From Bacillus salacetis (GTDB taxonomy: Bacteria > Bacillota > Bacilli > Bacillales > Bacillaceae_B): a stretch of DNA of 64,000 nt. Made by a program: the position numbers and the translations under genes. The stretch spans positions 248,001 to 312,000 of the forward strand of contig NZ_QXIR01000001.1 of assembly GCF_003581585.1 (NCBI RefSeq), in the 5' to 3' direction. The notes beneath the pieces were generated by a model. The model was not told the origin of the DNA and did no database searches. It saw only the letters and a list, made by a program, of their open reading frames with translations. Numbering within the stretch: position 1 is the first letter of the stretch; every line of letters begins with the position of its first letter. Of this stretch, positions 37,397-46,084 are shown in pieces.

Positions 37397-38152
37397 TCAT
37401 AAAGGCTTCCGTTTTTTCCTCAGAGGAATCGATCCCAACTTCCTGCGGGCTGCTGCCCCGTTTTCGTTAAACAAACTGAAGGGCTGTTTATACCTGTTCT
37501 TGACCTGCTCGGCTTCTGCCAGCAATTCACTATGATGTTTTTTGGTTCCCATATTATCATGCACCCTGTACTGGACAGTGAGCAGGTCCATATATTTCAT
37601 AGGCACAAGCAATGAAAGTTTGCACCACATATCATAATCATGTGTGTACCTCAGACTTTCATCAAATTTCCCTGCCTGCCTGATCAAATCCATATCCGCC
37701 ATCACTGTACACCCATTGATCGGGCATCTTACAGCCAATGTATCAACCATCCCCTGCCAGGTTGTATCACGATATCGCATCTCGCTTGTCACCGATCCAT
37801 TTGAATCCATGAACTTGAACCCTGTATAAGAGAGCCGGGCATTGCTGTTCCGCATGAATGCCAATTGAGATGCCGTTTTGTTCGGCAAAAATAGATCATC
37901 AGAACTGAGCCATGCAAAGTAGTCACCGGTAGCAGCATCAATACCCGCATTCAATGCAGTGGCGGTCCCTCCATTCGGCTTTTGGATATATTTGATCCTG
38001 CTCAGATAGGGGGACAGTTTTTCAGTATGCTGTGTTGATCCATCATTCACGACTATCACTTCAATGTTGGGATAGGTTTGATTCAATGCACTTTTGACCG
38101 CTTGATCGACATATGGGCAGTTATAGAATGGAATAATGATAGATACCTTCAT
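37397..38152 (-). CDS. Glycosyltransferase family 2
   Basis: A 251-residue GT-A inverting transferase: MKVSIIIPFYNCPYVDQAV start, VVNDGST metal/nucleotide loop, AWLSSDD as DXD-equivalent, and a TH-DYDMW catalytic-base region near 185. Basic C-terminus (RKLGSIPLRKKRKPL). AGAGGTGATGAG precedes the ATG. Likely heads a two-gene unit with the GT4 enzyme. Confidence 0.9.
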   Translation of the reverse strand: MKVSIIIPFYNCPYVDQAVKSALNQTYPNIEVIVVNDGSTQHTEKLSPYLSRIKYIQKPNGGTATALNAGIDAATGDYFAWLSSDDLFLPNKTASQLAFMRNSNARLSYTGFKFMDSNGSVTSEMRYRDTTWQGMVDTLAVRCPINGCTVMADMDLIRQAGKFDESLRYTHDYDMWCKLSLLVPMKYMDLLTVQYRVHDNMGTKKHHSELLAEAEQVKNRYKQPFSLFNENGAAARRKLGSIPLRKKRKPL

Positions 38153-38283
38153 CTCATCACCTCTTAATATAGAAATTAAAATGAATTCGTTAAAAACTTT
38201 TCACCTGTTCAGATAGAGATCCCCGGGTACCCGCGGGATTTTTCCGGGAGCTGCATCCTGCACCCCGGCCCACACAGGAAAAC

Positions 38284-38319
38284 TGCCGCTGCCTGGAGTC
38301 CCGGCAGCAGCAGATCTTT
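38284..38319 (-). terminator. Terminator of the JAMM-protease operon
   Basis: On the minus strand GCTGCC and GGCAGC pair within a longer CTGCTGCC/GGCAGCGGCAG region followed by TTTTCC. Confidence 0.6.
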
Positions 38320-38739
38320 TCACAGGATGACGATCTCGACCTCCGCTGCTTCCAGCTGGTCTATTAAATAGCATGCGACCTGCGGCTTCGGTTCCTTCAA
38401 AGAAATGATAAAATAGAAAGCATGTGGATATATCGAGTGGCGGATGTCTTCGTCTGATGGGATGGGCAGGGCTGTCGGGTGGGAGTGATAAATGCCCGTG
38501 AATTTATGGTCTGCCAGTTTCATAGCTGCAAATGTGCGGTCCATTTCTCCGAGATCCATTGCAAATGATAGTTCGCTTTTTTCGACATTAATCATTCTCC
38601 AAACTTTCTCACAGCTGCTTCCCTTTCCTGAAAGCAAACCGCATGCCTCCAGCGGCGATGCCTGCAGACAGTGCCTGATCATTTCATCGTAAGCTTCTTT
38701 CCAAAGAAAACAAACCTGCTTTTTCTTATTTTGATCCAC
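38320..38739 (-). CDS. M67 (JAMM/MPN+) family metallopeptidase
   Basis: A 139-residue single-domain JAB1/MPN zinc isopeptidase. All catalytic elements are visible: the glutamate of EACGLLSG (~32) and the JAMM motif HSHP followed by seven residues and SDED (~85-97). Bacterial homologues usually process C-terminal extensions of ThiS/MoaD-type carrier proteins, but no such carrier or E1-like gene is near. It is instead the last gene of a tight operon with a 36-residue basic peptide and a coiled-coil protein. The start is GTG 38739, preceded by AAAGGGTG. Confidence 0.88.
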   Translation of the reverse strand: MDQNKKKQVCFLWKEAYDEMIRHCLQASPLEACGLLSGKGSSCEKVWRMINVEKSELSFAMDLGEMDRTFAAMKLADHKFTGIYHSHPTALPIPSDEDIRHSIYPHAFYFIISLKEPKPQVACYLIDQLEAAEVEIVIL

Positions 38740-38756
38740 AACCGCACCCTTTAAAT

Positions 38757-38867
38757 TTAAAGGTTGATTTTTGGGGAGTTTCTTTCACTTTTTTTCTTCT
38801 TGTAGGAGAAATCCTTGTTTTTGAAGCGTCTCTGTACATCCGTTGAACATCTTCCCGTCTCATTCAT
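38757..38867 (-). CDS. Small basic protein, 36 residues
   Basis: A very strong ribosome site AAGGGGGTG lies three bases before ATG 38867, and the ORF fits exactly between its neighbours (10 bp after the coiled-coil gene, 17 bp before the JAMM gene). The peptide MNETGRCSTDVQRRFKNKDF continues with lysines and serines and is strongly basic, with one cysteine. No family recognised. It may be a small spore-surface or regulatory peptide, or a JAMM substrate; that is speculation. Confidence 0.65.
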   Translation of the reverse strand: MNETGRCSTDVQRRFKNKDFSYKKKKSERNSPKINL

Positions 38868-38877
38868 TTCACCCCCT

Positions 38878-39507
38878 TCATTTGCTGTAGCGCATAGGGT
38901 TAAAAACCGTTGTTTTGGAACTTTTGCTGACAGGGAAATAGTCATACTGATCTTTCAGGAGGGACTGCTCCTCTTTGCTCATTTGCGGATTGCTTACCCC
39001 AGCCTGTCTTCCAGAGGGAGCGCTCCTTTGTTTTGCACGGTAAGCAAGCTGGTCGTTCTGCATACTGTTCATTTTCTTTTTCAGCGACTGAATTTCTTTT
39101 TGAAGGGACCATAGATTCGTCTCCGATTCTTCATGCTTTTGTTTATACTCCTCAGCCTGATGTTGCAGCTCTTCTATCTGCTGAAGATATTCTTTTTCCT
39201 TTTGTTCTTCCAAAACGATCCTTTGCCTTTCCCCTTCCAGCAGGCTCTTCAATTGCTGTTCCTTCTCTTCCTTCACCTGATCCATCTTGTCCTCATAAGT
39301 ATTCGTCCATTCTTCCATTATGGTGAGTATCCGATCGAGCTTTTCCTCCTGCAGGCCTCCATTCTTACGAGAATCCTCCAGCAGCACCTTCACATCATCC
39401 AATCCTGCTGCCAGGCCGGAATGAAGCTCATCCACGCCGGATAACCGGTCCATTACTTCTTGAAGGTACTCTTCCTGGCTCTTTCCAAAGAATAGTTTCC
39501 ATAACAT
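38878..39507 (-). CDS. Coiled-coil protein of unknown function
   Basis: A 209-residue protein: short hydrophobic start MLWKLFFGKS, then nearly continuous coiled coil (about 60-150), and a Ser/Lys-rich tail with tyrosines (YDYFPVSKSSKTT). No family recognised. Its stop lies next to the ribosome site of the small basic gene, so coiled-coil protein, 36-residue peptide and JAMM protease form one operon. Lies directly after the structural protein gene in the same direction, separated by a terminator. Confidence 0.7.
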   Translation of the reverse strand: MLWKLFFGKSQEEYLQEVMDRLSGVDELHSGLAAGLDDVKVLLEDSRKNGGLQEEKLDRILTIMEEWTNTYEDKMDQVKEEKEQQLKSLLEGERQRIVLEEQKEKEYLQQIEELQHQAEEYKQKHEESETNLWSLQKEIQSLKKKMNSMQNDQLAYRAKQRSAPSGRQAGVSNPQMSKEEQSLLKDQYDYFPVSKSSKTTVFNPMRYSK

Positions 39508-39554
39508 ACAAGCTGCCTCCTCGTTCTTTGTTTAAGTCTCCTGTTAAAAGTTGA

Positions 39555-39588
39555 GAAAAAAATAAGGAGGAGCATGAAATCTCCTCCA
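39555..39588 (-). terminator. Rho-independent terminator of the structural protein gene
   Basis: On the minus strand CTGGAGGAG pairs with CTCCTCC, followed by TTATTTTTTTC. Confidence 0.8.
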
Positions 39589-39598
39589 GTCTCCCAAA

Positions 39599-40777
39599 TT
39601 AGTCATCCAGATTATCAAGAAGGTCTGCGAACGTATCACACTCATCGAATTCTACAAGCGCTTCTACAAGGCCGCTGTCAAAGACAACAACATTCGCTGT
39701 GTTTCTCAGGATGAGGCGGAATCCTTCTGTGATTGTTCCCATCAAACCTGTGAAGATCTGAAGCTCATAGAATACCTGCTCAGGAACACCGTCAAAGTAT
39801 CTTACACCTTCACCAGTTGCAGTCAGAGAGCCGGCTCCGCAAGCTACGTTGTCAATAGAGGACGGATTGAAAGTAAAGCTGAAATCAGATTGGATTCCTG
39901 TTGCAGTCGGAGTAGGTGTCGGACTGACATCAGTATCCGTGAATGTGTAAGTGAATGTGCTGTCACCCAGCGAGCATTCCTGACAGATTTCTGCACGCAG
40001 GCTTGATAGTCCAGTTACCTCTAATCCGTCCGTTCCGAAGATTGCCGTTGTATCTTCATTTCGAGCAAGCGCAGTAGCCTGGCATTCACAGTTGGCTACA
40101 GGGAATAGACCCGGACATTGTCTAGGGAATTCAAGCAGGCTCAAGTCACAGTTAACAGTAGGCTGAGGAACAGGGATGTTGTTTGTACGAGGGAAGCAGA
40201 ACTTAGCCAATACTTCCAGCTTAACAGGGAACTCTACTTGAACATCTTTACATAGGATGATTGTCAGCGGGATCATAGGGCCAAATGGATCAGGACCCAT
40301 CAACACTCCGCCAGTCTGGCAAATTACTTGTGTCACGCGGCAGTTGATATTTTCGTTCGTGATACCAACCGGTACACAAAGCATGATTTCATCAGTGAAC
40401 TGTGTTCTGACCGTGAACGTTCCAACTGGCTCTCCATCAATTAGGATGGTTACATTCACCGGTACTGTCCAAACAATCAAGACACGGCCAGGGTTTCCAT
40501 TTTCCTGGATCGTTGCTGTACATGCGACATCATCCGGGCTGCCGGCATCACAGCGCACTTCAACTCGAAGACCCGCAGCCAAAGCTGCACTTACCGCCTC
40601 ACGCACTTCTTCATCAGGAATAAAGTTCTTATTAGTATATCTGCTGGCAAAGAATACCCAATCGTATACTTTATCCACCCTGATACATTCTGGAGCCAAA
40701 TCATTCGGATCCAAAGGAATTGGTGAAGGCGAAGGTGTAGGAGTCTGGGAACCCCTGATAGGTTGACGTTTCTTCAT
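39599..40777 (-). CDS. Large cysteine-containing structural protein, probably of the spore surface
   Basis: A 392-residue soluble protein without a signal peptide. It opens with a Pro/Thr/Ser stretch (TPTPSPSPIPLDP), then PECIRVDKVYDWV, a block I associate with Bacillus spore-associated proteins, followed by beta-rich segments with about 16 cysteines spread in pairs and a second Pro-Thr linker (SPTPTPTATG, ~285) before a C-terminal beta domain. Composition (acidic, Cys-rich, few Lys) suits a cross-linked extracellular or spore-coat/exosporium component made in the mother cell. ATG 40777 follows AAAGGAAGG. I did not find a clear sigma-E/K promoter. Function inferred from composition and neighbours. 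Confidence 0.65.
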   Translation of the reverse strand: MKKRQPIRGSQTPTPSPSPIPLDPNDLAPECIRVDKVYDWVFFASRYTNKNFIPDEEVREAVSAALAAGLRVEVRCDAGSPDDVACTATIQENGNPGRVLIVWTVPVNVTILIDGEPVGTFTVRTQFTDEIMLCVPVGITNENINCRVTQVICQTGGVLMGPDPFGPMIPLTIILCKDVQVEFPVKLEVLAKFCFPRTNNIPVPQPTVNCDLSLLEFPRQCPGLFPVANCECQATALARNEDTTAIFGTDGLEVTGLSSLRAEICQECSLGDSTFTYTFTDTDVSPTPTPTATGIQSDFSFTFNPSSIDNVACGAGSLTATGEGVRYFDGVPEQVFYELQIFTGLMGTITEGFRLILRNTANVVVFDSGLVEALVEFDECDTFADLLDNLDD

Positions 40778-41334
40778 GAAATCCTTCCTTTCTTTCAAAT
40801 GAATATTTTCGGTACACTTTATCCTATTTAGAAAGACGGAAATAGTATAGATAATTTACCTATATTCTGTAAAAAAATAAATAAATGGACATTCATCCAA
40901 CTAGAACTTCTATATATAGGTAGATTTACCGACTTGCATTTCCAGGCTCCCGGAATTGGATGCAGGCGGGTTTAACGGAGCCCGCCCTGAAATAGGAATT
41001 CACTTATTCTCTATATAAAAGGCTGTTTAACCAGGTTGAACATAAGAGGAAAACTTCGAGATTCGAAACTTTCCGTGAGTACCAGATGCCCGCTGTCCGG
41101 TCAGGCAGAGAACCTCTTTTTACTTAAGAAGATTCATATAGATATTTTGTAGAATTCAAAAGAAAAGGCGATTGTGGAAGAATCTAATTCTATTGTCTTG
41201 GCCGTATAAATCCGATTGCGGCTGCTAAGGAACAGGCAGTGCCAAATCTCGAAGGGGGCAGGAATAGTGATTTGATCTATTAGTCTAGGAATTTGATATG
41301 AACGTTGACCTTGTCAGTCATGTTGATGTAGTAG

Positions 41335-42590
41335 TAATGCCGGGATTGAACCAAACTTTAGCATCTGCCGTTAATATTTGGTCTATTCTCTCTAGGATTA
41401 GACCATAAAAACGGAAACCGGCAGTCTTTTTGGTGCATTGATCCCCGGATTGAACCATTTTCCAGCGCCTGCCGTTGATTCTTGGTCTATTCTTCCTTGG
41501 AATAGACCATTAAAACGGACCTTGGCAAACATTTTGGTCCATTAATCCCGGAATTGACCCAAATTTTAGCGCCTGCCGTTGATATTTGGTCCATTCTTTC
41601 TTGGAATAGACCATTAAAACGGATCATGGCAAAAATTTGGTCCATTAATAAGGGAATTGCACCAATTTCCAGCGCATGCCGTTGATTCTTGGACTATTCT
41701 TTCGTGGAATAGACCTTTAAAACAGATCTTGGCAAACATTTTGGTCCATTAATCCCAGAATTGAACCAAATTTTAGCGCCTGCCGTTGATATTTGGTCCA
41801 TTCTTTCTTGGAATAGACCATCAAAACGGACCTTGGCAAACATTTTGGTCCATTAATAAGGGGATTGAACCAATTTCCAGCGCCTGCCGTTGATATTTGG
41901 CCCATTCTCTCTAGGATTAGACCATAAAAACGGAAACCGGCAGTCTTTTTGGTGCATTGATCCCCGGATTGCACCAATTTACAGCGTCTGCCGTTGATTC
42001 TTGGTCTATTCTTTCTTGAAATAGACCATTAAAACGGACCTTGGCAGACATGTTGGTGCATTGATCACCGGATTAAACCAATTTCCAGCGCCTGCAGCTG
42101 AATTTTGGTTTATTTTTCTTGGAATAGACCATTAAAACGGACCTTGGCAAACATTTTGGTCTATTAATCCCGGAATTGAACCAAATTTTAGCGCCTGCCG
42201 TTAATATTTGGCTTATTTTCTTTGGGATTAGACCATATAAACGGAAACCGGGAGTCTTTTTGGTGCATTGATGCCCGGATTAAACCAATTTCCAGCGCCT
42301 GCCGTTGATTCTTGGTCTATTCTTTCTTGGAATAGACCATTAAAAAGGACCTTGGCAGTCTTTTTGGTCGATTAATAAGGGAAATGAACCAAATTTTAGC
42401 GTCTGCCGTTGAATCTCGGACTATTCTTTCGTGGATTAGACCATAAAAACGGAAACCGGCAGTCTTTTTGGTGCATTGATCCCCGGATTGCACCAATTTC
42501 CAGCGCCTGCCGTTGATATTTGGCCCATTCTCTCTAGGATGAGGCCATAAATGCTGACCCCCGAAAGAAATTTTGGTGCACTTATTCCCG
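41335..42590. repeat. Tandem array 1: 12 copies of a ~104 bp unit made of two 52 bp halves
   Basis: The landmark GCGCCTGCCGTTGAT recurs about every 103-104 bp (near 41361, 41465, 41570, 41673, 41777, 41880, 41984, 42088, 42191, 42295, 42399 and 42503). Each unit splits into two 52-nt halves that both begin TTGGTCYATT and carry an inverted repeat with arms at offsets ~3-11 and ~19-27, for example GGTCTATTC..GAATAGACC. Copies differ by ~10-20%. It lies between divergently transcribed genes (40777 minus, 43231 plus). Flanking DNA from 40778 shows no gene. Confidence 0.93.
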
Positions 42591-42671
42591 GATTATCTGG
42601 TATGAGCTAATCAAATTTGGTCTGTTCCCTCTCCATTAAGAACAAAAATTGAATTATAGCTTACATTATGA

Positions 42672-42760
42672 AGAAAAGACCCTTTTAAGGTTTGCTGCTT
42701 GTGGAAAGAACCCCAAAGCCGGAATTCCCTCTGCATACAAGAAAATCAAACTATTCTTAT
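42672..42760. repeat. Partial R1 element
   Basis: A left-half remnant: GACCCTTTTAAGG.TTGCTGCTTG, then CCGGAATTCCCTCTGCATACA. Divergent from the intact copies. Confidence 0.5.
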
Positions 42761-42840
42761 TTACATATGAAACTGTGATAGATTTTTAGAATGCCGCGCT
42801 AGTTTCCGTAAACAATTTTAAAAAAAGGGCGCTGGAATAG

Positions 42841-43137
42841 ACTAGTGCCGGTTAACTTCTTTCACTACCGGCATATACTAGTATCGAAAGGCCGGGAAGC
42901 CTTTCTCAAAAAAAGTCATTATTAATTGATCATAAAATTGAAAAGTGAAAACAAAAATATACGAATACCTTTTTTCAAATGAATATAAGAACGGATGTTT
43001 ACCATTCTCTAAAGCGCTGACTAGTTAAAGAATCGATGGGAATACTGGGAGTTCTTATCGATTGAAGGAACCACACTCCTATAGGATGAAAATTAGCCAA
43101 GGCTAGCCCCTAACTCGAGAGGGGCTAGCTTTTTTAC
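42841..43137 (+). ncRNA. Candidate structured non-coding RNA with strong terminator
   Basis: The segment holds nested inverted repeats: ACTAGTGCCGGT/ACCGGC..ACTAGT (42841-42883), AAAGGC/GCCTTT (~42887-42905), AATCGAT/ATCGATT (43030-43063), and a perfect terminator GCTAGCCCC/GGGGCTAGC with six T (43102-43135). A sigma-K-like -10 (CATATACTA, 42872-42880) has an AC 15 bp upstream. No ORF with a ribosome site lies upstream of the terminator. It could be an sRNA or an attenuated leader for the gene at 43231; no known riboswitch class was recognised. Confidence 0.4.
43102..43135 (+). terminator. Strong rho-independent terminator
   Basis: A 9-bp perfect stem GCTAGCCCC/GGGGCTAGC, loop TAACTCGAGA, then TTTTTT. 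No plus-strand ORF precedes it. Confidence 0.85.
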
Positions 43138-43166
43138 ATATTCCGAATTGGGCGTAGGCATGTGTA

Positions 43167-43194
43167 ACGGAGGGGAAAACCGGAACATAATTTA
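43167..43194 (+). promoter_or_regulatory. Sigma-K-type promoter for the coiled-coil gene
   Basis: AC at 43167-43168, a 17-bp spacer and CATAATTTA at 43186-43194 fit the sigma-K consensus AC-N16/17-CATANNNTA. Transcription would start about 30 bp before the GTG at 43231. Confidence 0.55.
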
Positions 43195-43230
43195 TCTTAA
43201 GGATACGACCAGAAAGTGAGTTGACAAGTT

Positions 43231-44481
43231 GTGGAAAGTTCAGGAAAACCCCTATATCACCTTTCGAATCAGGACATGATTTTTTATAAATCCAAGCTTC
43301 AGGAGTACGAAAACAAGATCAAGAAGATGTCCCGCTCATACCTTTTCATTGAAAACAAACGATTTCAGGAGAACGTTCTCACTCTGCAGGAGAAATTGAG
43401 GGAAACGGAAGAACTGGTTAACACCCTGAAAAAGAAAGAATCGGAGCTGACTCAAGAAAAAAAGCAGGCGGAACACTCGATCAAGACCTTGCAGCAAACC
43501 CTCTCCGCTTCCAATAAAACAACTGAAAAACTCCAGGCAAGAGAACGGAAGCTGGTGGAGGATTTAAAAAAACTGGAGGCACGTTTCACTTCAGCCAAGG
43601 AAGAAATTGAAACGTATCAAAAAAGGCATAATCAGCTTGAGGAAGAGAAAATAGAGCTCCAGCATCTGAATAATCAGCTAGAGGAACAGCTTCAAGGCAA
43701 AAGCGGGGAGCTTACCGAAAAAGCAGCACTCCTGGATACTGCTCAGGAAATCATAGAACAGACAGAACAGGACCTGATTCAGACACAAACGGAAATGAGA
43801 GCAGTTTTGGAGGAAAACGAACATCTGCGGAGCGAATTGCAAAACCTGAAATCCACCAACAGTACATTGGCCAATGAGAATGGACAGCTCGAACTTCAAA
43901 CCAAAGAAGCCATGTACTTGATTGAAAAATTAAAAGCAGATGTCAAAAACAGCAAGGATCATATTCAAGATTTGGCGGAAGCCCTTCAATCCTCTGAATC
44001 AACCAAGAAAGAACTGTTCGATAAGGTTCTCGCAGAAACCAGCGCCAATGAAGGTTTGATCACGGAACGCGACCAGCTTCATAAGCAGCTACAGGAAACC
44101 AAACAGCAGCTGATCGAAGCGGAGAAAATGAAAATCCAGGCTCTCAAGGAAACGTTTGAAGCATACAAAGAGGAGTATAAAGAAAAAGAAGGCTGGATCG
44201 AAAACCAGCTGGAGGATATTGAGCAGATCATGACCGGTTACAGCCAGCGGCTTCAGGAAATCGAGGAAAAGAATACTGCACTTCAGGAAAAAGTAAAAGA
44301 CAATAAGCGCTTTTTCCTGTCAGGGTTTGAGAATCATGAAAACAGACTTGATCATTTTGACGAAGGAATGAATGAGCTGAGAAAACAAAACGACCTCCTC
44401 CACTCCAACCTTAACATGATTAAAGAGTGGATCAGGAAACAAAAAGAGTTTTCTCATTCGATCATCAAGAAGATCATATAA
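43231..44481 (+). CDS. Long coiled-coil protein, probable sporulation protein
   Basis: A 416-residue protein predicted to be coiled coil along nearly its whole length (about 45-385): heptads rich in Glu, Lys, Gln and Leu, no cysteines of note, ending in a basic tail (RKQKEFSHSIIKKII). No signal peptide or membrane helix. No family recognised; such proteins serve as scaffolds. GTG 43231 has a weak ribosome site; ATG 43276 is an alternative. A sigma-K-type promoter 30 bp upstream suggests late mother-cell expression. Convergent with the gene at 44610. Confidence 0.72.
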   Translation: MESSGKPLYHLSNQDMIFYKSKLQEYENKIKKMSRSYLFIENKRFQENVLTLQEKLRETEELVNTLKKKESELTQEKKQAEHSIKTLQQTLSASNKTTEKLQARERKLVEDLKKLEARFTSAKEEIETYQKRHNQLEEEKIELQHLNNQLEEQLQGKSGELTEKAALLDTAQEIIEQTEQDLIQTQTEMRAVLEENEHLRSELQNLKSTNSTLANENGQLELQTKEAMYLIEKLKADVKNSKDHIQDLAEALQSSESTKKELFDKVLAETSANEGLITERDQLHKQLQETKQQLIEAEKMKIQALKETFEAYKEEYKEKEGWIENQLEDIEQIMTGYSQRLQEIEEKNTALQEKVKDNKRFFLSGFENHENRLDHFDEGMNELRKQNDLLHSNLNMIKEWIRKQKEFSHSIIKKII

Positions 44482-44609
44482 AAAACTTCAGCCTGCACAT
44501 CACTCACCTGCCGAATATACGGAGGAGAGAGATCTGCAGGCTATTACCGTTCCATTCCCTCAGGCGGAAGCGGCTAACCGAGGTTTATGCTGTAATTCTG
44601 AACCTTCTC

Positions 44610-45800
44610 TCAAAATGAAAATTCAATGGTATTCAATGCCTTAAACCGGTATTCCTGATTATTAAAGAATACGAATCCGGCAATGGTGATATTCTGCGAA
44701 TCTTCCGGTGACTCAAAGGAAAATTGGACCCCTTCCAGCAGAACATCCTCTGAGGGCTGCAGGGTCAGATCCTGAATCGGCTGGATCCAATACTCTCCTG
44801 TTGAATAAGCCGTTTGCAGCCATTCTTCACCGACATACTCCCACCCCTGCGCTCCCTGCTCACCCTGGACTGCAAACAACTGGCTCATTCCCGGAGGCAG
44901 TATCTGCCCGCCAAGATCCACACTGTCGACCGGGTTCACCTTGATACAGAGCATCGGATTCTTCAAGGCTTTCCCGCCGGAATTCCGTAAATAGATCGAG
45001 GAAAGAACCGTATATTTCCCCGTTTTCCGGCCAACTGAAACAGAGTAATCAAAGATCAAGTCGCAGTCAGCCGGTTTTGTATAATCCACTCTCGCTTCTT
45101 GTTCCACGGGATGGATGGTTTTTAAAGGAGCTTCTTCCTCACGCGGCTTATTATCTCGGCTGCGGGAAGGCTTTTTCGGTGCCTGGTTTTGCAGGTCCCA
45201 AAACAAATCTAAGAAATGAAGCGACTTTTCTTTTCTCAGCAAATGATAGACTGCCTTTGTGAGGGAGGTAGATAGAAAGTCTTCCTGCTCCTTACTATCG
45301 TGATTTGTCCATATTCCAAAGCGGATACAGGGTACCGGAATCTTTTCATGATCATGAAGATGCTGGCATGAATAGTCGGCTTGCTGAAACAACGGCAGGA
45401 TTTTTTCTTTTACGACTCTCCTGTCGACCCCTGATGTTGTGGAAATGGATACCTTATTTTCGTCGCCGTTTTCAGTATCCAATTCGAGCCTGATCATCAG
45501 ATCTCCCTTAACATCTTCAATTGCCGATTCCTCTTGTACCATTTCCACCCTGATTCCCAATTGCTTCAGAAACATCTTCAACTGTTTCCCGACCTGCCCG
45601 GCAAGTCCATCGCCTGACTGTTTCATATGCAAGAGAACCTTTTTATCATAAAGAAAGTGTTCAATATCCAGCGTGCGGCTGTCACTCTTCCATCTTGACT
45701 TGTAGCCCTGCTCTTCCAGGAAAATCATGAATGCCGGAAGCGACGCGAATGAAATGGCCCCTGCCGGCAATCCGTTATATTGAAGATTTGCTTTCATCAT
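44610..45800 (-). CDS. Two-domain protein, degenerate amidase-like plus beta-sandwich, probable sporulation gene
   Basis: A 396-residue protein without signal peptide. Residues ~50-190 resemble the alternating strand/helix layout of N-acetylmuramoyl-L-alanine amidases (KQSGDGLAGQVGKQLKMFLK, VPCIRFGIWTN) but no zinc-ligand H-E-H set is clear, so it is probably non-catalytic. A basic linker (KKPSRSRDNKPREE, ~205) leads to a C-terminal beta-rich domain (~240-396) with DYSVSVGRKTGKYTV and NNQEYRF. Function unknown. An excellent sigma-E-type promoter lies 30 bp upstream, so it is probably made in the mother cell. AAGGGGTGAG precedes ATGs at 45800 and 45797. Confidence 0.7.
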   Translation of the reverse strand: MMKANLQYNGLPAGAISFASLPAFMIFLEEQGYKSRWKSDSRTLDIEHFLYDKKVLLHMKQSGDGLAGQVGKQLKMFLKQLGIRVEMVQEESAIEDVKGDLMIRLELDTENGDENKVSISTTSGVDRRVVKEKILPLFQQADYSCQHLHDHEKIPVPCIRFGIWTNHDSKEQEDFLSTSLTKAVYHLLRKEKSLHFLDLFWDLQNQAPKKPSRSRDNKPREEEAPLKTIHPVEQEARVDYTKPADCDLIFDYSVSVGRKTGKYTVLSSIYLRNSGGKALKNPMLCIKVNPVDSVDLGGQILPPGMSQLFAVQGEQGAQGWEYVGEEWLQTAYSTGEYWIQPIQDLTLQPSEDVLLEGVQFSFESPEDSQNITIAGFVFFNNQEYRFKALNTIEFSF

Positions 45801-45829
45801 CTCACCCCTTGGATGTGTTCATAGTATCC

Positions 45830-45858
45830 ATTATATGGAGGGGGCTATCCCAATATGC
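45830..45858 (-). promoter_or_regulatory. Sigma-E-type promoter
   Basis: On the minus strand GCATATT-N14-CATATAAT matches the sigma-E consensus (-35 perfect, -10 seven of eight, correct spacing), 30 bp before the start codon of the gene at 45800. Confidence 0.65.
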
Positions 45859-46084
45859 TGGCATTCTGATGTCTGCGGGCTGACTCAATCACTCTCCCGT
45901 TGATCGGCTAAAACTTCTTGCCTGATTCAATCCATTATTCAATAGGGGCAGTCATTGATGGAGCTCCCCTTGAGACGCTTGTTTGGTATAACTCCGGCGG
46001 ATACCAGTTTCATTTAGGCCCGCATTGATTTTCATGTGCCACACACCGCTAATCGGACCAGTAACTTACCCGGTCTTAAAATTC

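Noticed and set aside
39033-39444. Overlapping plus-strand ORFs of 97-103 codons
   Set aside because: Shadow frames of the coiled-coil gene on the minus strand.
41717-41977. 86-codon minus-strand ORF inside array 1
   Set aside because: It is a by-product of the repeat units, has no ribosome site, and other units break the frame.
41335-42590. CRISPR-like array
   Set aside because: Units are repetitive over their full length and diverged, with no unique spacers, and no cas genes are present.
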